DNA from: a virus | Reading direction: 5' to 3' (one strand) | DNA length: 24,194 nt | Virus record (IMG/VR): IMGVR_UViG_3300048922_000306 | Span: 1-24,194 of that record | Part shown: piece after piece, positions 1 through 7,239 of the stretch | Numbering within the stretch: the first letter of the stretch is position 1 | Layout of the letters: every line of letters starts with the position of its first letter | Translations under genes and position numbers: made by a program | The notes under the pieces: model-generated | Seen by the model: only the letters and a program-made list of their open reading frames with translations | Databases searched by the model: none | What the model was told of the DNA's origin: nothing

Positions 1-13
1 CGAAGTCGATCAT
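1..13 (-). CDS. start of a further phage head gene, cut by the window edge
   Basis: On the minus strand an ATG lies at 13-11, followed by codons for Ile-Asp-Phe before the sequence ends. It begins 20 nt after the stop of the capsid gene and has an AGGA-type ribosome-binding site about 10 nt upstream, as the other genes of this late operon do. By position in lambda-type genomes it could be a head-tail connector, but four codons cannot identify it. Confidence 0.4.
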
Positions 14-32
14 ATGGATTGCGGTCCTGGTG

Positions 33-1097
33 TCAGGCGCTGGCCCTGCCGCTCATCAGCACCTCGGGCCTGGTGCAAATGAAAAGCGGATAGGATGACA
101 GCTCCATGCGCCACCACTCGTTGCGCTGGGTATCGAAGATCGGCTGGACGTACTGCGGCTTGCCCAGTGTGTTGACGTAAGTGAAGTTCTCCGCTGGTGC
201 CCAGGCCTGGGCAAACACGCCCGGCGCACCGCGCGGGAAGAACTTCACCTTGTCGGTCGGGATGCCAATGGTGGTCGTGTCGTCGCTGCCGCGATAGTTG
301 AACCAGTCGATGTCCGCGAACGTCATAGCATCGAACATGCCTTGCGCGCCTGCATTTGGCGCCAGGCCGAAGCCAATGCCGGCGCGCAGCGCAACGGCCT
401 GCTCCCAGTTCAGGAACGTCCTTTCGACGTCTGGGTGCGTCGTCAGTTCATCCCAGAAGGTATCGCCGCAAATCCCCATGACGCGCGTGCCCGTCGTGAA
501 CGCACCCTGTGCGGCCCGCGCCATCGAGCGCTTGATGCCGTAGCAGATCGGGCGCAGCGAGCCAGTCGCCTTGGTCGCCAGATTGAACGCGATCTCCGCC
601 GGTGCGGCGATACCGAACTGCTCGAACCAGTTGTAAAGGGGCGTGCTGTCCGCATCGAGCAACACGCCTTGTACCGCAGCCAGCCGCATATGCTCGTAGG
701 TGTATTCCATGTTGCTTTGCAGCCCGGTCGGTCCGGCCAGACGCCGCGCCACCTCAGTTTGCAATTGCATCACCTCGGTTTCCGAACCGAACTCGCGCAC
801 CCCCTGGATCTCATCGGCACGGATTGTGTCACCGTGCCGTAGACGCGGCACTGCGAAATAGCGGGCCTGGCGCTGTTCGGTGACACGTTCCACTGCCGGC
901 GCGCCGCGCGGTGTGGTCTGGATCAGCACCAGCTGACCGTGTCGTTGTTCCACCGCGAGGGCCGTGGTTCGGATCGGCCTGTCGTCAAACAGGTTCAAGG
1001 AGCCGATACCGGTCGGCTGGAACGGGTTACGCTCGACCGCATCGGTGAGCGAGATCATGGTGAACGGATCAGCGTGGAACGCATCAATCGTTGCCAT
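33..1097 (-). CDS. major capsid protein, lambda gpE family
   Basis: This is a 354-aa protein of the lambda gpE type (HK97-fold family), the subunit that builds the icosahedral head. The length is normal for the family. The N-terminal run of short hydrophobic and polar segments (residues 10-60, including NPFQPT) followed by a long helical stretch around residues 100-135 is typical. It comes directly after a gpD-like decoration gene, which is the lambda order (C, scaffold, D, E). The ATG at 1097 has a purine-rich AGGGGG about 8 nt upstream. No signal peptide or membrane segment is visible. The family assignment is by recognition of overall sequence style and gene order, without an alignment. 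Confidence 0.88.
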   Translation of the reverse strand: MATIDAFHADPFTMISLTDAVERNPFQPTGIGSLNLFDDRPIRTTALAVEQRHGQLVLIQTTPRGAPAVERVTEQRQARYFAVPRLRHGDTIRADEIQGVREFGSETEVMQLQTEVARRLAGPTGLQSNMEYTYEHMRLAAVQGVLLDADSTPLYNWFEQFGIAAPAEIAFNLATKATGSLRPICYGIKRSMARAAQGAFTTGTRVMGICGDTFWDELTTHPDVERTFLNWEQAVALRAGIGFGLAPNAGAQGMFDAMTFADIDWFNYRGSDDTTTIGIPTDKVKFFPRGAPGVFAQAWAPAENFTYVNTLGKPQYVQPIFDTQRNEWWRMELSSYPLFICTRPEVLMSGRASA

Positions 1098-1121
1098 CGA
1101 AACTGCCCCCTGCGTATCAGG

Positions 1122-1505
1122 TCAGCGCGCGACGATCCCGATCGAGCGGAGATCGGCGAGCGCCGCCGTTTTGTCCGCCGCAACGTCGCCGGCGACATAT
1201 TGCAGTTCAGCCGCGTTCACTTCGGCGTCGCGCGCGATGTAAGTCTCTGTTGCCGTGACGCCGGGCGGAATGGTCAGGTTGTCCCACAGCACGCCGATGG
1301 CGGTCTGAGCGCCGAGCGTGCCGGTGTTGGTGTAGCCGACCAGGCTGCCATCAGCGGCGAGCTGTCCGATGACCAGACCGGCAGGTAGGGCCAAGTCGAC
1401 GCTGCCCGCGTTGGTGAACGCGCCGACCTCGCGCGAGCGGGTGCCTTCCGCCTCGGATATGAGAAAGCCGCCGCGCCGATGCGGTTCGGTAAAGGTGGTC
1501 GTCAT
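1122..1505 (-). CDS. head decoration protein, lambda gpD family
   Basis: This 127-aa protein resembles lambda gpD, the trimeric protein that binds the expanded capsid and stabilises it after DNA packaging. It shows the expected features: a Thr-rich N-terminus, a RSREVGAFTNAG-type segment near residues 23-34, a Gly/Leu-rich VIGQL strand and a C-terminal ALADL-type helix. Its length is close to that of gpD (about 110 aa). It lies between the assembly protein and the major capsid gene, as in lambda. A strong AGGAG ribosome-binding site sits about 9 nt before the ATG at 1505. Confidence 0.85.
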   Translation of the reverse strand: MTTTFTEPHRRGGFLISEAEGTRSREVGAFTNAGSVDLALPAGLVIGQLAADGSLVGYTNTGTLGAQTAIGVLWDNLTIPPGVTATETYIARDAEVNAAELQYVAGDVAADKTAALADLRSIGIVAR

Positions 1506-1558
1506 GTCTGCTTGCTCCTGATGATCGGGGTGGGTCGTCCCCAGGCCAGACTGGACAA

Positions 1559-2119
1559 TCAGCGTCGGGCGAGAGCCATGGCGCGGTCCCAGCTGGCGGC
1601 CGCCTGCGGTGCCCCTGCGCGCGCCTTGGCGATGGCGCGATCCCAGCCTGCCGCGACGCCATGCCGATCGGCTTCGTCTGGTCGCGCGCCATTGCCGAGG
1701 TTCAGCCGAGCGATGCCGTCCATACGCGCATCGAGGCCGCCCGTGCCGGGCAATCGCTCCAGCATCGCCAGAGCAGTCTTGCTCGGCATGTCCGTCTCGA
1801 AGGCGAGATACGCCGCGAAATCGACGGCGCGGGCGGCATGACGCGACGAGAGAATGGCCTTGCAGCGTGCCCGCTCGCGCGCCCGCGCCTGCAGGCTGGT
1901 TTCGGTTTCGTCGTGGTGCCCGTCATCATCCGGCTCCGGATCGACATCGTCGGGATCGATTTCCGCTGCGCGCTCCTGTTGTGGCTCCGGGTCCTGGTCC
2001 AGCTGCGGGTCGGCTGCGACCGGCACAGGCGGTGGCGCCTGGACACTCTCGGTCGGGCGGCGGGACAGGCCAGCGAGGTGGGCGACATTGGCCGCCCCTG
2101 CGAGCAGGCGTGAGTGCAT
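1559..2119 (-). CDS. putative capsid assembly / scaffold protein
   Basis: This is a 186-aa soluble protein lying between the prohead protease and the decoration protein. The N-terminal third is Pro/Ala-rich, and residues about 39-75 are strongly acidic (DPEPQQ, DPDDVDPEPDDD). The C-terminal half is Arg/Ala-rich and predicted helical, with two WDRA(I/M)A segments near the end. An acidic, low-complexity, helical protein at this position fits a scaffolding or assembly chaperone. In lambda the scaffold Nu3 is nested in the protease gene; here the gene is separate, starting 20 nt after the protease stop with a good AGGGAG site. The function is inferred from position and composition only. Confidence 0.6.
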   Translation of the reverse strand: MHSRLLAGAANVAHLAGLSRRPTESVQAPPPVPVAADPQLDQDPEPQQERAAEIDPDDVDPEPDDDGHHDETETSLQARARERARCKAILSSRHAARAVDFAAYLAFETDMPSKTALAMLERLPGTGGLDARMDGIARLNLGNGARPDEADRHGVAAGWDRAIAKARAGAPQAAASWDRAMALARR

Positions 2120-2139
2120 GGTCGGATACTCCCTTTATG

Positions 2140-3021
2140 TCAGGCAGGAAACTGAGCGAGGAGGTCCGCGAATCCCTCATCCGGCGCCTGGCAGGTATCC
2201 GCCAGACCGATCGCAACACCGGCGTCACCGAGGAAGGTCGCGCCTTGCAGATCGCCCACTGCGCCGGCATCGAGGCCACGATTGCGCGCCACCGTTGCGC
2301 AGAACAGCGCGGCGATTTCGTCCACGTCCGCCTGCAGTGCCGCCAGCGCGGCCTTTGACAGCGGCTCGTATTCGTTGACTTCGAGTTTCCGTTCGCCGGA
2401 ACGGATGAGCGTCACCGTCAGGCCGGCCGTGTCGAGCGCGCGTGACCAGTCGACGTGCAGACACACCACACCGATCGAACCAGTGCCGCCGGTACGTGGC
2501 ACGACGATCCGGTCTGCCGCCGACGCCAGTGCATAGGCGGCCGAGTAGGCGCACTCCGTCAGGATCGCCCAGATCGGCTTGACGCCGCGCGCCTGCCAGA
2601 TCGTGTCGACCAGGTCGAATACGCCCGATACCTCGCCGCCTGGGCTGTCGATGTCGAGCACGATGCCGCGCACTGCCGGATCGTCGAGTGCAGCCAGGAA
2701 GCTGCGCCGGACACCGTCATAGCCCGTCATGCCAGACCACGGCGTGAGGCATCCGAGTTTCGCGACCAGCGTGCCCTCGATCGGGATGACGCCTATGCCG
2801 GCTATGGTTTGGTAGCCAGAGGCTGCGTCATCTAGGAGTTGGTCATCTGGGACATCCATTGGCATGAGAGCCACCGGCATGGCGTCTGGTCCACGCAACA
2901 GGTGCGCGACGCCGAACCGATCGGCCAGGGCAGCGGTGATCACTTCGGCTTTGGCCGGATGGATCGTCACCGGGCGGTTAAATACTCGCTGGGCGAGATG
3001 GGGCAGGCGATGCGCATTCAT
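2140..3021 (-). CDS. prohead protease, S49 (SppA/lambda gpC-like) family
   Basis: This 293-aa serine protease of the S49 family matures the prohead, typically by removing scaffold and trimming the portal. The oxyanion segment LDIDSPGGEVSG is at residues 122-133. The likely catalytic serine is Ser160 in ECAYSAAYALASAAD, and the likely base is Lys212 in SGERKLEVNEYEPLS, matching the Ser/Lys dyad layout of the family. The frame is open further upstream to 3435, but the ATG at 3021 is preferred because it overlaps the portal stop as ATGA and the family-like sequence begins there. It forms part of the head operon between portal and scaffold. Confidence 0.88.
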   Translation of the reverse strand: MNAHRLPHLAQRVFNRPVTIHPAKAEVITAALADRFGVAHLLRGPDAMPVALMPMDVPDDQLLDDAASGYQTIAGIGVIPIEGTLVAKLGCLTPWSGMTGYDGVRRSFLAALDDPAVRGIVLDIDSPGGEVSGVFDLVDTIWQARGVKPIWAILTECAYSAAYALASAADRIVVPRTGGTGSIGVVCLHVDWSRALDTAGLTVTLIRSGERKLEVNEYEPLSKAALAALQADVDEIAALFCATVARNRGLDAGAVGDLQGATFLGDAGVAIGLADTCQAPDEGFADLLAQFPA

Positions 3022-4763
3022 ACTGGCTCCGGCCTGCGGTCGTTCTCGTTGGCGGCCTCGGTCTGGGTCGCCCACAATGGCGGCTTGAGACCGCGATCCC
3101 GGAAGGCCTGCACCTCGATCGCACGCTGCTCGATCTTCTCGCGCCAGTCGCCGCCGCTGATCTCCGCAACGGACTCCTCCAGCGTGCCGAATGCCGCATC
3201 GAGTCCCAGGGCCTCCCCTTGACGTTCCTTGAGCGGATCGACCCAGCCACGGCCGGGACCAATCCACTTGCAGCGCGCATAGGCCGCGCGCCACGCGGCA
3301 AATGGGGCGAGGTGGTCCGCCCATGCCGGCAGCGGCACGCGCGCCTTGTCGAACTCTTCTTCCAGCCATGCGCAGTAAACCGGTGTGGCAAACCCGGAGG
3401 CGAAGTCGGCGCGGCGACGGGTGAGCGTCTTCCACGCGTCGAGCAGTTCCGCGCGGGCCGAGGAATAGTTGGTGCGCGACCAGTCCTGACTGACCTGTGC
3501 CGCCGACATGCCCAGTGCGGCTGCGACATTGCGCAGCAGCGCATGTTCGAAGTCGGCGAAGGTTGCCGACGGCCGGGTATGCGAGACGGTCTTGATGTCC
3601 TCACCTGGGACCAATGTGGGCAGCCGCACCCCGCCGAGGCTGATGCCGCGCTCGCGATGAAACGCGGTGCGCATCTGCTGGTACGCCGTCAGCGCTGGTG
3701 CCTCGTTGGGATTGTCCTGCAGCGCCATCTCGAGCTGCTGCGAATCATACGGGCTAACGATGAAGCTGCCGAAGATGGTTTGCAGGATCGCCTGTTGCAG
3801 CTCAGCCGCATCATATTTGGTCAGCATCTTGAAGCGGGCGAGGATCGGCGTCAGCACCGACAGGCCACGGTTCTGCGATGCGCGCTGCCGGTCGAAGTCA
3901 TGCACCACGATGGGTCGGCCCCATGGCGTTTCCCGTTCAACACGATCCCACATCATCGACTGGGTCACGCCATACCAATCCCAGGGATAGGCGCGGCGAA
4001 TGTGATAGGCGCGCGGGCAACCAAGGTCGTCGATCTCGATGCCGCCGCGCAGATGCATCGTGTCTGGTCGCTGATCCGGGTTGGACAGCCGGTCAGGATC
4101 GATCAGTTGCAGCGTGGTGGCGTTGCGCGCGCCATATGTCCCTACCAGCTCGGGCAGGTACAGCAGCACCGCCAGTGCGTCGCCATCGATCAGCTTGTGG
4201 CGCAGCGCGAGATGGAACATCTGCGTCATGGTCTGCACGCGTGAGGCGTCGCAATGGTGCAGCGGATCATCGGCATACATGCGCCAGCTTGCATCCACCG
4301 CTGCTGCGAACTCCGCGGCCCAGGTGGCGTCGAATTTCGGCGAGGCGGCCCGTAGCGCTGTGTAGTCCGGCTTGCTGATGAGCAGGAATTGCGCGCCGAC
4401 CGCGTTGTCGAGGATGCGATTGACCGAGCCGGTGCCCCAGCCGTCGTTGCGCACCAGGTCGCGCGCTCGGGCCACCATGCGGTCGCGATCGCGGTTGATC
4501 TCGTAGTCGGGGGACCGCAGGAATGGCCACCAACCGCCCAGCTCCTGCGATGTGATGTCGGCGGCATCGTAGGGGAATGCCGATGTGTCGTAGCCAGTCG
4601 CCACGGGATCCCCGAACATGGCGCGCAGGCGGACACGGCGGATCTCTGCCGCCGGCACCGGCATGCCGGCACTGTCGAGCACGGCCGTAATCGCATGAAC
4701 CTCACACTGATCGCGCGTCGTGGCGGGACGTTTCCAAGCGACTGCTGCAGTTGCTGTATCCAT
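3018..4763 (-). CDS. portal protein, lambda gpB family
   Basis: This is a lambda-family portal protein, the dodecameric ring at one capsid vertex through which DNA enters and to which the tail joins. Family hallmarks are an early ARARDLVRNDGWGTGSVNRILDN segment, which closely matches the family's early RARDLVRNNPxA motif, followed by conserved central segments such as LRHKLIDGDALAVL and QDWSRTNYSSARAELLDAW near residue 420. The open frame gives 581 aa. The true start is unclear: the first ATG (4763) lies inside the gpW-like gene, and downstream candidates are GTG at 4682 and ATG at 4664 (about 548 aa, more usual for the family). None has a strong ribosome-binding site, which suggests translational coupling to the gene upstream. 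The stop overlaps the protease start as ATGA. Confidence 0.87.
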   Translation of the reverse strand: MDTATAAVAWKRPATTRDQCEVHAITAVLDSAGMPVPAAEIRRVRLRAMFGDPVATGYDTSAFPYDAADITSQELGGWWPFLRSPDYEINRDRDRMVARARDLVRNDGWGTGSVNRILDNAVGAQFLLISKPDYTALRAASPKFDATWAAEFAAAVDASWRMYADDPLHHCDASRVQTMTQMFHLALRHKLIDGDALAVLLYLPELVGTYGARNATTLQLIDPDRLSNPDQRPDTMHLRGGIEIDDLGCPRAYHIRRAYPWDWYGVTQSMMWDRVERETPWGRPIVVHDFDRQRASQNRGLSVLTPILARFKMLTKYDAAELQQAILQTIFGSFIVSPYDSQQLEMALQDNPNEAPALTAYQQMRTAFHRERGISLGGVRLPTLVPGEDIKTVSHTRPSATFADFEHALLRNVAAALGMSAAQVSQDWSRTNYSSARAELLDAWKTLTRRRADFASGFATPVYCAWLEEEFDKARVPLPAWADHLAPFAAWRAAYARCKWIGPGRGWVDPLKERQGEALGLDAAFGTLEESVAEISGGDWREKIEQRAIEVQAFRDRGLKPPLWATQTEAANENDRRPEPV

Positions 4764-4960
4764 GTGAGCAGCTGGTCGCTGTTGGCCCGGTTGTAGCTGA
4801 CCGCCTTGTGCCCGCCGTCACCGACACCGAAGCTGACCTGCATTGGCCGGCCGCCGGCCATGAGCTGCGCATAGGCCGCCTGCGCCTCGGCCAGCCATTT
4901 CCGCAACGTGGCCTGGTCGACCCCTATCAGGGCCATTGGCACATGACCTGTCGCTGACAT
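4226..4960 (-). CDS. gpW-like head-tail joining protein, frame running on without its expected stop
   Basis: The first 88 residues (4960 to about 4697) resemble gpW, the small protein that caps the portal and lets tails attach. A helix with LRKWLAEAQAAYAQLMAGG (residues 19-37) is followed by a two-strand hairpin (PMQVSFG, HKAVSY) and a second helix with LLTWIQQLQQSLG (64-76), then RRAISVRF, where family members normally end. Here no stop follows, and the frame continues to 4226 with an Arg/Cys/Pro-rich tail typical of out-of-frame translation, overlapping the portal by more than 500 nt. I believe the functional part is 4697-4960. A lost stop, a sequencing error or a frameshift could explain the overrun. 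The start could also be the ATG at 4936. Confidence 0.6.
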   Translation of the reverse strand: MSATGHVPMALIGVDQATLRKWLAEAQAAYAQLMAGGRPMQVSFGVGDGGHKAVSYNRANSDQLLTWIQQLQQSLGNVPPRRAISVRFMRLRPCSTVPACRCRRQRSAVSACAPCSGIPWRLATTHRHSPTMPPTSHRRSWAVGGHSCGPPTTRSTAIATAWWPERATWCATTAGAPARSIASSTTRSARNSCSSASRTTQRYGPPRRNSTPPGPRSSQQRWMQAGACMPMIRCTIATPHACRP

Positions 4961-5312
4961 GGTGCATTTTCCGTTTGGCTGCAGGTTCTAGGAGCAATGC
5001 GGGTGACTTTGTGGGACGGCCGCTGCCAACCTAAGTCGGTCGCACACGGTCTTCTGATGCCACCCGAAAAGCGGACAAGTCGCCAGAAGGATCGACGGAT
5101 TGGCGCACCTCGCAGCCTTGCAACTTGGGATAATGTCCTCTCGCCACAATGATGATGACAAGGAACAGAAGCTCAAGACCGTGCGGGTCTCTGGGGGGAC
5201 TCACAACGCAGGGTCGACAAGACGTAGAAAGAGAGTAGCCGAAGCCGCGGTGGCAGCGGCAGGTGACTCAAACCTCACTCCGGCGAGAGCACCGGAGTGG
5301 GAATCATGATTG
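4961..5312. other. intergenic stretch at the left end of the insert
   Basis: About 350 bp between the gpW-like gene and the small exported protein hold no convincing coding sequence. Short open frames exist on both strands, but they have no ribosome-binding site and resemble nothing I know. The only clear structure is the inverted repeat at 5276-5299. The gpW promoter-proximal side (4961-4990) has a weak GGA site. This is probably the left junction of the inserted segment that separates gpW from the large terminase. Confidence 0.5.
5276..5299 (-). terminator. perfect 8-bp inverted repeat, likely terminator of the cargo genes
   Basis: CACTCCGG (5276-5283) and CCGGAGTG (5292-5299) form a perfect 8-bp stem with an 8-nt loop, 13 nt beyond the stop of the leftward small exported-protein gene. 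Read leftward, the stem is followed by AGGTTTGAG, a weak T-rich tail. The position fits a transcription terminator that insulates the cargo from the phage late operon, but the T-tract is short. Confidence 0.5.
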
Positions 5313-5564
5313 TTATTTTGCCGGCTTATTCATCTCCATTTTCGCTTTAAATTCGTCGAGGCAATTCTTGTCATGCCAAGGATCACAGGATAATCCCTGG
5401 GAGTGCGCTATCCCGGTCATGGTTTCGTGGAGCTGCTGCAGGGTTGGCGCACTGCTGTGCGAAGAATGACCAGGAGCGGGGCTTTCGTTTCCGGCGGCCA
5501 AAGCGATACTGACTCCGACGACATGCATGCACAGTGCCAAAAAACATGGACTGGTGACTCTCAT
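5313..5564 (-). CDS. small exported protein of unknown function
   Basis: This is an 83-aa protein with a typical signal peptide: a short basic start, a hydrophobic core to about residue 23 and an ALA-A-type cleavage site near residues 21-24. The predicted mature part is about 60 aa, rich in Ser/His after cleavage (GHSSHSS), and has two cysteines (Cys60 and Cys68) that could pair in the periplasm. It lies 56 nt downstream of the lipoprotein gene on the same strand and was probably acquired together with it. I do not recognise a family. The signal peptide and small size argue for a real gene, although it could be a locally evolved ORF. Confidence 0.6.
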   Translation of the reverse strand: MRVTSPCFLALCMHVVGVSIALAAGNESPAPGHSSHSSAPTLQQLHETMTGIAHSQGLSCDPWHDKNCLDEFKAKMEMNKPAK

Positions 5565-5620
5565 TCGACTCCTCCAGATTTACACAGAGATTTCCATGGC
5601 TTCTTCGTCGGTTCAGTCCT

Positions 5621-6841
5621 TCATCCTCCTCCAACGGCCTGCACGGCTTTGGTCGTGGGGATCTCGTTGGCGTCACGATTCAAATTTAGAAGATCGTTGA
5701 GGATAGCTAAGATTTGTAAAGTACTGTCGTTGACGCCATTGCTACACGGATTCAAATAGCTGGCACTGGCGACATAATATGTCGTACCGCGATATGCCAC
5801 CGAGAATCGAGAGCCCGCCACAGGCACTGTATAAAGAAAAAATGGTATCCGAGGACATCCAGCATGAGGATCACCAGGCGGTCGGAGACGCGAGTTGTCA
5901 TCTGGATCAACAAGTGTGCCCAAATAATTGAATATCTGCTCTACAGATCTCAACCGTAGAAAATACTTTTTACGCGGACTGTGACCGGTAGATGGATTGC
6001 ATGGATTTGCTAATCCGCTGCGATCTGGTTCCGGGCCACCAAGGCTAGGTACATCCTCCCCGGTCGGCCCCTTTGTGACAGAGTTTTGCACTACCGAAAC
6101 GGGCACATAGCCATCGTTACCGCCTTCGTAAAAGCATAGTTGCGATCCACCAGACTTTGCTGTGAGCTGGACTAGCCCGTGGCCCACATCCTTAACACCC
6201 AAGCCGGCGTTGTTTGCATCGATTAGTGCTTTGGCATCGGCTCTAATCGGCGGCCCGAAAGGCTTAGGACCAGCAGATAGCGCGACGACTTTTGGTGGCT
6301 CGTTCTCGGTCCACAGATTTGCTTTAGCTAGGAAGTCGCTGCTATTTTTTCCTCGGGCTGGCAGGATCTGCGAGTTACCTGTTATTTTATCATATTCTTC
6401 AATTGATGCGACCAAAAGGTGAAAAACCCATTCGGTTGATGTTGTTCGGCTTCGCTCAATGAAATATGCAAACAGTGACCCACTTATCGGGTTTAGAAGA
6501 CCTTGATAAAACTGCTTGGTATTCGTTGGGGCTATGTCGAACGTAGGATTCGTGTTCGCCGAAAATGCGCCGGCTTGTATAGAGGTTCGCGAGCCCATCC
6601 CTGGCTGACCAAACGGAATTGTCGCCTGAGTGGAAGCGCCCATAGACACCGAACCTCTAACTTGCGACAGGTCGGAAAAATATAGAGGAGCTGCGTCCCG
6701 TCCTCGAAGGACGTTGATGACCAGTGTGCTATTGGACGTCTCTTCGATGGTGCTGTTGTAATCCATCGTTGAGTCAGAAATAAACGGTGCTAGAGAACAG
6801 CCAGTTAGTAGAAACACACACGCGAAAAAAGCCTTGTACAT
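5621..6841 (-). CDS. predicted outer-membrane or periplasmic lipoprotein (moron cargo)
   Basis: This is a 406-aa protein starting MYKAFFACVF, with a lipobox LLTGC and lipidation Cys15. Residue 17 is Ala rather than Asp, consistent with outer-membrane sorting. Just after the anchor is a segment NSTLVINVLRGRDAAPLYFSD (about residues 37-57). It resembles a family of proteobacterial hypothetical lipoproteins in which a Leu-Asn-Ile-Leu-Arg-type motif precedes a Pro-Leu-x-Phe motif; I know no assigned function for that family. The middle has a NPTFDIAPTNTKQFYQGLL stretch typical of the same proteins. The ATG at 6841 is preferred over the TTG at 6859 because it gives a compact signal peptide. Base composition is clearly less GC-rich than the phage genes on either side, which points to separate acquisition. 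It is not a normal part of the head operon. Confidence 0.72.
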   Translation of the reverse strand: MYKAFFACVFLLTGCSLAPFISDSTMDYNSTIEETSNSTLVINVLRGRDAAPLYFSDLSQVRGSVSMGASTQATIPFGQPGMGSRTSIQAGAFSANTNPTFDIAPTNTKQFYQGLLNPISGSLFAYFIERSRTTSTEWVFHLLVASIEEYDKITGNSQILPARGKNSSDFLAKANLWTENEPPKVVALSAGPKPFGPPIRADAKALIDANNAGLGVKDVGHGLVQLTAKSGGSQLCFYEGGNDGYVPVSVVQNSVTKGPTGEDVPSLGGPEPDRSGLANPCNPSTGHSPRKKYFLRLRSVEQIFNYLGTLVDPDDNSRLRPPGDPHAGCPRIPFFLYTVPVAGSRFSVAYRGTTYYVASASYLNPCSNGVNDSTLQILAILNDLLNLNRDANEIPTTKAVQAVGGG

Positions 6842-6988
6842 CGGTTCGTCCGTTGCCAAGTATAGGGGTTGGGGTATCTACGTCCGTTCCTCTTGCCGAC
6901 ACTGCAACATACCGGAGCCAAAAATACAATACCCGAAGGCGCGTCAGGTTGAGGAGAAAACTCTCCCTGAGCCTCATTTCTTATTCGA

Positions 6989-7156
6989 TCAGAAGAGCCC
7001 CAGCTTTCGCAGCAGAAATGTTGCGGAAGCTGCGTAGAAGTAGGCGTCGACGGATGCGACGATTGCTTTGAAGTCCATCGTCAGTCGGCGATCTCGGCGG
7101 GGCCATGCGAAAAGCTGCTCGACCACTCACCGGCGCGATTTCGGCCAGAAGCTAAG
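6989..7156 (-). pseudogene. decayed 3' end of an IS5-family transposase
   Basis: Read leftward from about 7156, the frame gives FWPKSRR, then a TGA at 7129-7127, then VVEQLFAWPRRDRRLTMDF, and finally a SVDAYFYAASATFLLRKLG end with a stop at 6991-6989. This matches the well-known C-terminus of IS5-group DDE transposases, where RWVVERTFAWLGR and a KDFE-like motif are followed by an FLYAAS helix and a LLTRRL end. The TGA replaces the conserved Trp of RWVVE. The catalytic Glu position of the VVE(Q/R) motif is kept, but the rest of the gene is missing. It is a remnant, not an active element, and lies directly between the large terminase and the lipoprotein cargo. Confidence 0.75.
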
Positions 7157-7239
7157 GCTATGGCCGCTTGCTGGCCCGAAGGCGGATCTGCAGGTATCCA
7201 CCCAAATTAGACCGTTTCAATGTCACTGGAAGACAAGCT

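Noticed and set aside
3219-4244. A 341-codon plus-strand open frame opposite the portal
   Set aside because: The portal motifs on the other strand are clear; this frame has no ribosome-binding site or family resemblance.
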